A DNA stretch of 14,112 bases from PS1 clade bacterium. Lineage in GTDB: Bacteria > Pseudomonadota > Alphaproteobacteria > RS24. A program made the translations under genes and the position numbers. This document shows positions 1 to 5,983 of the stretch, in pieces; positions within the stretch are counted from its first letter, which is position 1; every line of letters starts with the position of its first letter. The stretch is taken from positions 1 through 14,112 of the forward strand of contig JADHOK010000025.1 in assembly GCA_016779015.1 (NCBI GenBank). The letters run 5' to 3'. The notes below the pieces were generated by a model. It did no database searches and was not told the DNA's origin. It saw only the letters and a program-made list of their open reading frames with translations.

Positions 1-1245
1 GCGGTCAACGACCTCATATTTTTTCAGGTCATCGCAATAGGGCGACATGGTCGGTGAGCCATAGGTGACAGGCAGCGAGCGGCGCAAGTCGGCCATGCTG
101 GCATCGCCCGCGCGCTCCAGCATGTCACAAATAGCGATAGCGGTAACAATGCCATCGTCATAGCCACGCCCCACCGGCGCGTTAAAAAAGAAGTGTCCCG
201 ATTTCTCAAAGCCGGCCAGCGCGCCAATCTCATGCGTGTGGCGCTTCATATAAGAATGTCCGGTCTTCCAATATTGCGTGGTCGCCCCGGCTGCTTGCAA
301 CTCCGGGTCGGTCATAAACAAGCCGGTCGACTTCACATCGGCGACAAACACCGCGCCATCGTGTTGGCGCGCCAAGTCGCGGCCGACCAGCACGCCCATT
401 TTATCGGCAAAGATTTCTTCACCCTCATTATCCACCACGCCGCAGCGGTCGCCATCGCCGTCAAAAGCAAAACCGATATCGGCCTTTGCTTCCAGAACGG
501 CGTCGCGCAAAGCGTGCAGCATTTTCATATCCTCGGGATTGGGGTTGTGATTGGGGAAGCTGTGGTCAAGGTCGCAATTCAACTCCACCACATCGACGCC
601 CAACGCTCTCAGCACCTGCGGCGCAAACGCGCCCGCCGTGCCATTGCCGCAGGCGACCACGGCTTTCAGCTTGCGCTTGAAAGGCGCGCGGTCAGACAGG
701 TCATCTTTATAAGCTTGCGCGACGCCCTCGACGCGCTCATAAGCGCCGCCATCACGCGCCACACCTTTATTCTCCAGCACCATATCGCGCAGCGCCGACA
801 TTTCATCGGGGCCGAAAGTCAGTGGTCGCGCCGCGCCCATTTTGACGCCGGTCCAGCCATTATCATTATGGCTCGCCGTCACCATGGCAACGGCGGGCGC
901 GTCGAGATGAAACTGCGCGAAATAAGCGGTCGGCGACAGGGCGAGGCCGATATCGAGCACTTTTACCCCGGCGCTCATCAGTCCGGTGGTCAGCGCCAGC
1001 TTGATGCTTTGCGAGTAGGAACGAAAATCATGGCCGACGACAATGCGCGGCTGTTCGGCGTCCCCCAACAGGTCGAACAATACATTGCCGAGACCGAAAC
1101 CCAATGCTTGCATGCCCGAAAGATTAATCTCATCGGGAAAGCGCCAGCGCGCGTCATATTCGCGAAAGCCCGTCGGTTTGACCAACGGCGCATTCTCAAA
1201 CGCTTCGCTATTGGGTTTCAAATCATCTTGAGGTTTCGACAACAT
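1..1245 (-). CDS. Phosphomannomutase/phosphoglucomutase, 3' end cut by window edge
   Basis: This cytoplasmic enzyme interconverts hexose 1- and 6-phosphates (mannose or glucose) to supply sugar nucleotides for surface polysaccharides. Read on the minus strand, 415 codons are open from the ATG at 1245 to the window edge, and the gene continues beyond it. Seen directly: the phosphoserine loop TASHNDNGW with Ser125; the metal-binding loop DGDGDR at residues 262-267; and the sugar-binding loop GFEKSGH at 345-351. These belong to domains 1, 2 and 3 of the alpha-D-phosphohexomutase family; most of domain 4, the phosphate-binding domain, lies outside the window. A GGAG (1253-1256) seven bases before the ATG supports the start. 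It is divergent from the cobA-type gene. Substrate preference between mannose and glucose cannot be told from sequence, so I give no symbol (manB, algC or pgm would all be candidates). Confidence 0.93.
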   Translation of the reverse strand, partial: MLSKPQDDLKPNSEAFENAPLVKPTGFREYDARWRFPDEINLSGMQALGFGLGNVLFDLLGDAEQPRIVVGHDFRSYSQSIKLALTTGLMSAGVKVLDIGLALSPTAYFAQFHLDAPAVAMVTASHNDNGWTGVKMGAARPLTFGPDEMSALRDMVLENKGVARDGGAYERVEGVAQAYKDDLSDRAPFKRKLKAVVACGNGTAGAFAPQVLRALGVDVVELNCDLDHSFPNHNPNPEDMKMLHALRDAVLEAKADIGFAFDGDGDRCGVVDNEGEEIFADKMGVLVGRDLARQHDGAVFVADVKSTGLFMTDPELQAAGATTQYWKTGHSYMKRHTHEIGALAGFEKSGHFFFNAPVGRGYDDGIVTAIAICDMLERAGDASMADLRRSLPVTYGSPTMSPYCDDLKKYEVVDR

Positions 1246-1265
1246 AAACGGGCTCCGCGGGAGGG

Positions 1266-1297
1266 GGTAAACACCATTTGCTGATAGCAGATTTACC
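1266..1297. repeat. Nested inverted repeat in the divergent intergenic region
   Basis: GGTAAA (1266-1271) is matched by its complement TTTACC (1292-1297). Inside it, TGCT (1279-1282) and AGCA (1286-1289) form a second perfect pair around GAT. The outer right arm coincides with the -35-like box of the proposed cobA promoter. It could be an operator for either divergent gene, or a structure in the mutase leader. The function is inferred only from position. Confidence 0.4.
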
Positions 1298-1320
1298 GCA
1301 TAGGGAAAACCGCCTATAAC
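1292..1320 (+). promoter_or_regulatory. Candidate promoter for cobA, possibly leaderless
   Basis: A -35-like TTTACC (1292-1297) is followed by a 17-base spacer and a -10-like TATAAC (1315-1320). The normal distance from a -10 box puts the transcription start at about 1326-1328, which is on the ATG at 1327. No Shine-Dalgarno sequence is visible before that ATG, which fits a leaderless message. This is a by-eye match to the sigma-70 consensus and has not been tested. Confidence 0.4.
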
Positions 1321-1326
1321 CGCGCC

Positions 1327-2190
1327 ATGAGCGCAGATGACAAGAACCAACAGGAAATTATCCGGCTGACGCTGAGCGACCAGACAATGCCTGATATTCA
1401 GATCGACGGCTTGCCGTCCTTCGACCCCGGTTGGGTATGGTTGGCCGGGGCCGGGCCGGGTGACCCGGGCCTGCTGACGCTACACGCGGTCAATGCACTG
1501 AAACAAGCGGATAAAGTGATATATGACGCGCTGGTGTCAGAGGATATTCTGTCTCTGGTGCGCCCCGAAGCGGAGCTGTTTTACGCCGGTAAGCGCGGCG
1601 GCAAGCCAAGCTGGAACCAACAGGACATCACAGACAGGCTGATTGAACTGGCGCGAGACGGCCATCGCGTGCTGCGTTTGAAAGGCGGCGACCCGTTTAT
1701 TTTCGGCCGTGGCGGAGAGGAAGCGCAAGCGCTGGTGGCGGCCGATATACCGTTTCGCGTCATTCCGGGCATTTCAGCCGGTGTCGGTGGCCTCGGTTAT
1801 GCCGGCATTCCGGCCACGCATCGCGACGTCAATCACGCCGTTACCTTTGTCACCGGTCATTTGGCGGGTAAGACCTCAAAACAGGGCGAAGCGGAAAAGC
1901 TCGACTGGGCGTCGATTGCCAAAGCCTCACCGGTGATTGTCATTTACATGGCGATGAGCCGCTTGGCCGTCATCGCTGACCTGCTGATGCAAGCCGGTCG
2001 CAGCGCCGATGAACCGGTGGCGATTGTCACCCACGCCACCACGCCGCGCCAGCGTGTCGTTACCGGTCGGTTGGCTGAGGCGGCTGATATGGCAGAAAAA
2101 CGCGGGCTGGAGCCGCCATCGATTATCGTCATTGGGCAGGTCGTGGAATTGGCCGAAACCCTTGCTTGGTTCGGGGACGCGCCGGTCTGA
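1327..2190 (+). CDS. cobA: Uroporphyrinogen-III C-methyltransferase (SUMT)
   Basis: SUMT transfers two methyl groups from S-adenosylmethionine to uroporphyrinogen III, giving precorrin-2, the branch point to cobalamin and siroheme. The 287-residue protein shows the tetrapyrrole methylase signatures in order: GAGPGDPGLLTLHA at residues 41-54, GKRGGKPSW near 88-96, RLKGGDPFIFGRGGEEA at 117-133, PGISAGVG near 147-154 and THRDVNHAVTFVTGH near 164-178. It lacks the dehydrogenase/chelatase half of fused CysG, so it is a stand-alone SUMT. About 35 residues precede the first strand, slightly more than usual, and Met21 is an alternative start. No ribosome-binding site is seen for either Met, and I keep 1327 because a promoter-like sequence ends there. 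No other cobalamin or siroheme gene is in the window, so the pathway served (B12 or siroheme) is open. Confidence 0.93.
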   Translation: MSADDKNQQEIIRLTLSDQTMPDIQIDGLPSFDPGWVWLAGAGPGDPGLLTLHAVNALKQADKVIYDALVSEDILSLVRPEAELFYAGKRGGKPSWNQQDITDRLIELARDGHRVLRLKGGDPFIFGRGGEEAQALVAADIPFRVIPGISAGVGGLGYAGIPATHRDVNHAVTFVTGHLAGKTSKQGEAEKLDWASIAKASPVIVIYMAMSRLAVIADLLMQAGRSADEPVAIVTHATTPRQRVVTGRLAEAADMAEKRGLEPPSIIVIGQVVELAETLAWFGDAPV

Positions 2191-2191
2191 T

Positions 2192-2386
2192 TTAGGAAGT
2201 GGTTTTGAGGGTCGCGAGGCGGGCCGGTAATTGGGCCAGCACGGCGCGCTTTTCATCGTCTGAAAAGCCTGACCAGCCGCCGATTTCTTTCATTTTGCGG
2301 CCGCAGCCAATGCAAAAACCGGCACGCGCAGAAATCGCGCAAACGCGCTTGCAGGGTGATTTCGGCTGGCTTTGCTCCTGACTCAT
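2192..2386 (-). CDS. DUF1289 family small cysteine-rich protein
   Basis: This 64-residue protein has four cysteines spaced C-x3-C-x7-C-x2-C (Cys12, 16, 24, 27), followed by a GW-containing segment and a helical tail ending in LPARLATL. That is the DUF1289 pattern, a short protein family common in proteobacteria with no firmly established function. The cysteines suggest binding of a metal ion or iron-sulfur cluster, which is inference. Its stop codon lies one base beyond the stop of the convergent cobA gene, so no terminator separates them. Upstream it shares a short divergent region with the acyl-CoA dehydrogenase operon. The ribosome-binding site is weak. Confidence 0.82.
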   Translation of the reverse strand: MSQEQSQPKSPCKRVCAISARAGFCIGCGRKMKEIGGWSGFSDDEKRAVLAQLPARLATLKTTS

Positions 2387-2402
2387 GCGTTTTCATTAAC
2401 AT

Positions 2403-2424
2403 AAAATGACTGATGCGTCATTTT
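2403..2424. promoter_or_regulatory. Perfect palindrome, candidate operator of the acyl-CoA operon
   Basis: AAAATGAC (2403-2410) and GTCATTTT (2417-2424) are perfect inverted arms around TGATGC. The element sits between two divergent starts, 17 bases from the DUF1289 ATG and about 80 bases before the acyl-CoA dehydrogenase start. Its size fits a dimeric helix-turn-helix regulator such as TetR or GntR types that often control acyl-CoA operons; that link is inference. A T-run follows on the plus strand, but the stem is AT-rich and lies upstream of both genes, so a terminator is less likely. Confidence 0.5.
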
Positions 2425-2449
2425 TTCCCTTTTGGGGGCGCGATTCACA

Positions 2450-2477
2450 TTGATTCAGCCTGCGTTTTGGCTAAATT
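2450..2477 (+). promoter_or_regulatory. Weak candidate promoter of the acyl-CoA operon
   Basis: TTGATT (2450-2455) and TAAATT (2472-2477) are separated by 16 bases and lie 25 bases before the preferred start at 2503. The match to a sigma-70 promoter is partial. It is reported because the operon needs a promoter in this short region and no better pair was seen. Confidence 0.28.
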
Positions 2478-2492
2478 CGGATAAATTTACAT

Positions 2493-2496
2493 GGAG
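2493..2496 (+). promoter_or_regulatory. Ribosome-binding site deciding the first dehydrogenase start
   Basis: GGAG lies six bases before the ATG at 2503 and inside the four extra codons that would be used by an ATG at 2491. No Shine-Dalgarno sequence precedes 2491. The downstream paralogue at 5984 also begins MD-x-x(S/A)-type without an extension, which supports 2503. Confidence 0.7.
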
Positions 2497-2502
2497 AATG
2501 AG

Positions 2503-3690
2503 ATGGATATCGAATTTGCACCCCAGGACGAAGATTTTCGCGCCGAAGTGCGCAGCTTTATCGAAGAAAACTACCCGAAACATCTGGTCGGCGCAGACCG
2601 CGGTGATCTGAGCAAAGAAGATTTTCTCGCTTGGCACAAAATTCTCGCCAAAAAAGGTTGGGTCGCGCCAAGCTGGCCGGAAGAATTTGGCGGCACCGGC
2701 TGGACGGTGACGCAGAAGTATATTTGGAACGAAGAAAGCGCTTCGTTCGGCACCATTCCGCCGCTGCCTTTTGGCATCGGTATGTTGGGGCCGGTGATTT
2801 ACACCTTCGGCAATCAAGAGCAAAAAGACTGGGTTCTGCCGGGCATTTTGTCGGGTGAGACGTGGTGGTGTCAGGGCTATTCAGAGCCGGGTGCCGGTTC
2901 TGACCTTGCCGGTCTGAAAACCAAAGCCGAGCTCGATGGCGACGAATATGTGGTCAATGGCCACAAAATCTGGACGACGCTGGCTCAGCATGCTGACTGG
3001 ATGTTCTGCCTCGTGCGCACCTCGAGCGAAGGCAAGCCGCAAGAGGGTATTTCCTTCCTGCTCATCGACATGAACACGCCGGGTATTGAGGTGAAGCCGA
3101 TTATCACCATTGATGGTGGTCACGAAGTCAATGAAGTATTCCTGACCGATGTTCGCGTGCCGGCCAAAAATCTGGTGGGCGAGCAGGACAAAGGCTGGAC
3201 CATTGCCAAGTTCTTGCTCGGTAATGAGCGTTCGGGCATTGCCGGTGTGGCGCGTTCGAAAAAAGCCATTGACCGCTTGCGTGATATTGCGCGCGCTGAA
3301 TTGGAAGACGGCAAGCCGTTGCTCGATTGTGGTGCATTTTCTCGCAAAATCGCCGAGCTGGAGATTGACCTGACGGCGCTCGAATATACTGAATTGCGCA
3401 CGCTGGCCTCTGAGAGTAAAGGCCAAGGCCCGGGGCCGGAAAGCTCAATTCTGAAAATTAAAGGTACGGAAATCCAGCAACGGATTACCGAGTTGACCAT
3501 GGAAGCGGTCGGCAATTATGCGTCACCTTGGGTGCCGCAGCTTGACCGTGGTGATAATTATCTGGCGATTGGGCCGGAGCATGCCGAGGGCGTGTCGCAA
3601 ACCTATTTCAACAATCGTAAGACCTCGATTTACGGCGGGTCGAACGAAATTCAACGCAATATCATTGCCAAAATGGTGCTGGGTCTCTAG
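2503..3690 (+). CDS. Acyl-CoA dehydrogenase, PimC-like large subunit
   Basis: This 395-residue flavoprotein should introduce an alpha-beta double bond into an acyl-CoA, passing electrons to electron-transfer flavoprotein. The normal three-part fold is visible: N-terminal helices (about 1-115), a beta domain with the FAD/substrate motif YSEPGAGSDL at 126-135, and C-terminal helices ending in SIYGGSNEIQRNIIAK. The usual catalytic glutamate of medium-chain enzymes (YEG) is glycine here (residue 378), but Glu242 in GNERSG sits where isovaleryl-CoA, long-chain and FadE29-type enzymes keep the base. The start at 2503 is chosen for its GGAG; an in-frame ATG at 2491 would add four residues. It is the first gene of the operon and lies next to a PimD-like partner, as in pimeloyl-CoA dehydrogenase. 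The substrate is unknown. Confidence 0.9.
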   Translation: MDIEFAPQDEDFRAEVRSFIEENYPKHLVGADRGDLSKEDFLAWHKILAKKGWVAPSWPEEFGGTGWTVTQKYIWNEESASFGTIPPLPFGIGMLGPVIYTFGNQEQKDWVLPGILSGETWWCQGYSEPGAGSDLAGLKTKAELDGDEYVVNGHKIWTTLAQHADWMFCLVRTSSEGKPQEGISFLLIDMNTPGIEVKPIITIDGGHEVNEVFLTDVRVPAKNLVGEQDKGWTIAKFLLGNERSGIAGVARSKKAIDRLRDIARAELEDGKPLLDCGAFSRKIAELEIDLTALEYTELRTLASESKGQGPGPESSILKIKGTEIQQRITELTMEAVGNYASPWVPQLDRGDNYLAIGPEHAEGVSQTYFNNRKTSIYGGSNEIQRNIIAKMVLGL

Positions 3691-3726
3691 GCTCACGGCA
3701 CGCATAACCGAGAGGGAATTTGAACA

Positions 3727-4854
3727 GTGGATTTTAGTTTTACCGAAGAGCAAACGCTGCTGCGCAATATGGTGCAGAGCTTTGTTCAGGACAATTATGA
3801 TTTCGACAGCCGCATGAAAATCGTCCATAGCGATGAGGGCATGAGCCACGAAATCTGGGGGCAATTTGCCGAGCTCGGTCTTTTGGCCGCGCCGTTCTCC
3901 GAAGAGATGGGCGGCCTTGACGGTGGTCCTATCGAAACCATGGTGATTATGGAAGAACTGGGCCGCGGTCTGGTGGTCGAGCCCTATCTGCCGACGGTTG
4001 TGCTGTGCGGTGGTATTTTGAACCGCCACGGGTCGGACGCGCAAAAAGAAGCGCATCTGGCCGGCATTATTGGCGGCGAGGATATTTGGGCGCTGGCTTA
4101 TTCTGAGCCGCAAAGTCGCTTCAATCCGGCCGACGTTCTGACCTCGGCCAAAGCCGATGGCGATGGCTATGTGCTCAATGGCACGAAAGCCGTTGTCGCT
4201 GCAGCGCCTTGGGCCAATAAACTGATTGTCTCGGCACGGATTTCCGGCGACCAGCGCGATAGCGACGGGCTGGGCTTGTTCATCGTCGAAAAATCGGCCG
4301 ATGGCGTTTCAACGCAAGACTACCCGACAGTTGACGGCAATCGCGCTAGCGAAGTCACGCTGGAAAATGTTGCCGTCGGTGCTGATGCGCTTGTCGGCGC
4401 GGCGGGCAATGGTCTGGCGCTGCTCGAAGAAGCGCTCGATCACGGCATTGGTGCGGTATGCGCCGAAGCCATTGGCCATATGAAATGCCTCAATGATGCG
4501 ACGGTTGAATATTGCAAAACCCGCAAGCAGTTCGGCGTGCCGATCGGCAGCTTCCAAGTTTTGCAGCACCGCATGGTTGATATGTTCATGGAATATGAGC
4601 AGTCGGTTTCAATGACCTATATGGTCAATATGAAGCTGAGCGAAGGCGAAGCCGAACGCAAAAAAGCCGCTGCCGGTGCGAAAGTGCAAATCGGCAAATC
4701 GGGTCGTTTTGTCGGCCAAGAAGCGGTGCAATTGCACGGCGGTATGGGCATGACGGAAGAGCTGAATGTCGGCCATTACTTTAAACGCCTGACCGTTATC
4801 GACACGCAATTCGGCAATGTTGACCATCACCTGAAGCGGTTCGCAGCCGCATAA
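3727..4854 (+). CDS. Acyl-CoA dehydrogenase, PimD-like small subunit
   Basis: This 375-residue protein has an acyl-CoA dehydrogenase fold and resembles pimeloyl-CoA dehydrogenase small subunits. It starts at a GTG preceded by GAGAGGGAA nine bases upstream. The family motif is degenerate: SEPQSRFN at 126-133 replaces SEPxAGSDL. No glutamate is found at either known base position: the C-terminus reads DTQFGNVDHH where other enzymes have YEGT, and the LLEEALDH segment lacks the LxxER pattern. HGGMGMTEE near 337 is kept. This suggests it serves mainly as the partner of a heteromeric enzyme with the preceding gene, as in the two-gene FadE/ChsE enzymes of steroid degradation; the pairing is inferred from order and sequence. 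Its stop codon overlaps the ribosome-binding site of the crotonase gene. Confidence 0.88.
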   Translation: MDFSFTEEQTLLRNMVQSFVQDNYDFDSRMKIVHSDEGMSHEIWGQFAELGLLAAPFSEEMGGLDGGPIETMVIMEELGRGLVVEPYLPTVVLCGGILNRHGSDAQKEAHLAGIIGGEDIWALAYSEPQSRFNPADVLTSAKADGDGYVLNGTKAVVAAAPWANKLIVSARISGDQRDSDGLGLFIVEKSADGVSTQDYPTVDGNRASEVTLENVAVGADALVGAAGNGLALLEEALDHGIGAVCAEAIGHMKCLNDATVEYCKTRKQFGVPIGSFQVLQHRMVDMFMEYEQSVSMTYMVNMKLSEGEAERKKAAAGAKVQIGKSGRFVGQEAVQLHGGMGMTEELNVGHYFKRLTVIDTQFGNVDHHLKRFAAA

Positions 4855-4864
4855 GGATAGCGCC

Positions 4865-5656
4865 ATGCTGGAATTTGACCAGCAAGGTCATATTGTAACC
4901 CTGACCATCAACCGGCCCGACATGCGCAATGCGCTGGGCGAGCCTGGCGATGGTGGGGTTTTTTCAGATGCAGCGGCGCGCATTAATAGCGACCGCAATG
5001 TGCGCTGCGTCATCCTCACCGGTGCCGGTTCGGCGTTTTCAGCCGGTGGTAATATCAAAGCCATGCAAAACCGCGAAGGGCCGTTTGACGGCTCGGGCGC
5101 GTATATTGCCGATGGCTATCGTCGGGGCATCCATCAAATCGTCAAGAGCCTATGGGGTTTGGAAGTGCCGGCCATCGCCGCCGTCAACGGCCCGGCCATT
5201 GGTCTGGGCAATGATGTGGCGTGTTTGTGTGACACGCGCATTGCTTCCGACAAGGCCATCTTCGGCGCTACTTTTTTGAAAATTGGGCTTATCCCCGGCG
5301 ATGGCGGGGCTTGGTTGCTGCCGCGTATTATCGGCGGCGCGCGCGCCTCGGAATTGCTGTTTACCGGTAAAACGATTTCGGCAGAAGAGGCTTTGAGCTG
5401 GGGTCTTGTGTCGCAAGTCGTTTCGGGTGACAAGCTGCTCGAAACCGCGCATGCTGAAGCACAAGAGATTGCGGGGCAAAGCGGTGAAGCGTTGCGCGCC
5501 GCCAAGCGGCTCATGCGCCATGGTCAAAATGCGAGCTTTGAGACGGTTATGGAGATGTCGGCCAATGCGCAGGCTCTCATGCATTTGAGCGAAGACCATG
5601 GCGAAGCGGTGACGGCTATGTTGGAAAAACGGCCGGCAGAATATAAAGATAAATAA
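4865..5656 (+). CDS. Crotonase (enoyl-CoA hydratase) family protein with unusual active site
   Basis: This 263-residue protein has the crotonase fold: an oxyanion-hole segment SAFSAGGNIKAM near residues 56-67 and a second GPAIGLGNDVACLCD near 109-123. In classical enoyl-CoA hydratase two glutamates (rat Glu144 and Glu164) activate water. By position-counting alignment they correspond here to Asp117 and Phe137, while Asp146 appears in the IPGDGG loop. So it may be a hydratase with altered chemistry, or an isomerase or hydrolase. AAGGA overlapping the previous stop codon gives a good ribosome-binding site. Lying between acyl-CoA dehydrogenases, it should act on the enoyl-CoA made by them. The family is sure, the reaction is not. 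Confidence 0.88.
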   Translation: MLEFDQQGHIVTLTINRPDMRNALGEPGDGGVFSDAAARINSDRNVRCVILTGAGSAFSAGGNIKAMQNREGPFDGSGAYIADGYRRGIHQIVKSLWGLEVPAIAAVNGPAIGLGNDVACLCDTRIASDKAIFGATFLKIGLIPGDGGAWLLPRIIGGARASELLFTGKTISAEEALSWGLVSQVVSGDKLLETAHAEAQEIAGQSGEALRAAKRLMRHGQNASFETVMEMSANAQALMHLSEDHGEAVTAMLEKRPAEYKDK

Positions 5657-5675
5657 CAGGCAGGGAGACTGACAG

Positions 5676-5972
5676 ATGAAAGTAGGATATTTGGCAACGT
5701 TGAAAGTAGCGGACGGCAAACAGGCCGATTTCGAAGCTGCTTTCGCTGAAATGCAAAAAGCCGTGGCGGCCGATGAGCCGGGAACACTGCAATATGATTT
5801 GTTGCAGGACGAAGCGGACCCGACCACCTATCGCGTATTCGAAATTTATGAAAGCGAAGACGCCCGCAAAGTGCACGGCAAATCGGCAGCCTTTGGCGCC
5901 GCCGCAGCCCCTTTGGGGGGTGGTGTCATGACCGCGGCCCCAGATGTCGTGCCGGTTAAGTTCATTTCGTAA
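5676..5972 (+). CDS. ABM-domain (YgiN-like) putative monooxygenase
   Basis: This 98-residue protein matches the antibiotic biosynthesis monooxygenase fold. It has a first strand (MKVGYLATLKV), a helix (residues about 19-33), the PGTLQYDLLQDEADPTTYRV strand pair near 38-57, then EIYESEDARKVHGKS, where family members keep a tyrosine/glutamate strand and a histidine. Such dimeric ferredoxin-like proteins include cofactor-free oxygenases acting on quinols or anthrones, but many are uncharacterised. AGGGAG (5662-5667) lies eight bases before the ATG, and the stop codon overlaps the AAAGGAG of the next gene. Its place inside an acyl-CoA operon suggests a role on a related metabolite, which the sequence does not reveal. 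Confidence 0.8.
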   Translation: MKVGYLATLKVADGKQADFEAAFAEMQKAVAADEPGTLQYDLLQDEADPTTYRVFEIYESEDARKVHGKSAAFGAAAAPLGGGVMTAAPDVVPVKFIS

Positions 5973-5983
5973 AGGAGCCGATT

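Noticed and set aside
193..1284. A long plus-strand open frame (363 codons).
   Set aside because: It lies opposite the phosphohexomutase gene, whose minus-strand translation carries all the family motifs. The plus-strand product is rich in His, Arg and Gln, without recognisable domains, and is a shadow.
1246..1326. A cobalamin riboswitch before cobA.
   Set aside because: The gap is only 81 bases and shared with a divergent gene, too short for the aptamer, and no B12-box-like sequence is seen.
2403..2428. Reading the palindrome plus T-run as a Rho-independent terminator.
   Set aside because: The stem is AT-rich and the element lies upstream of both divergent genes, so there is no plus-strand transcript from a gene ending here other than possible read-through from cobA.
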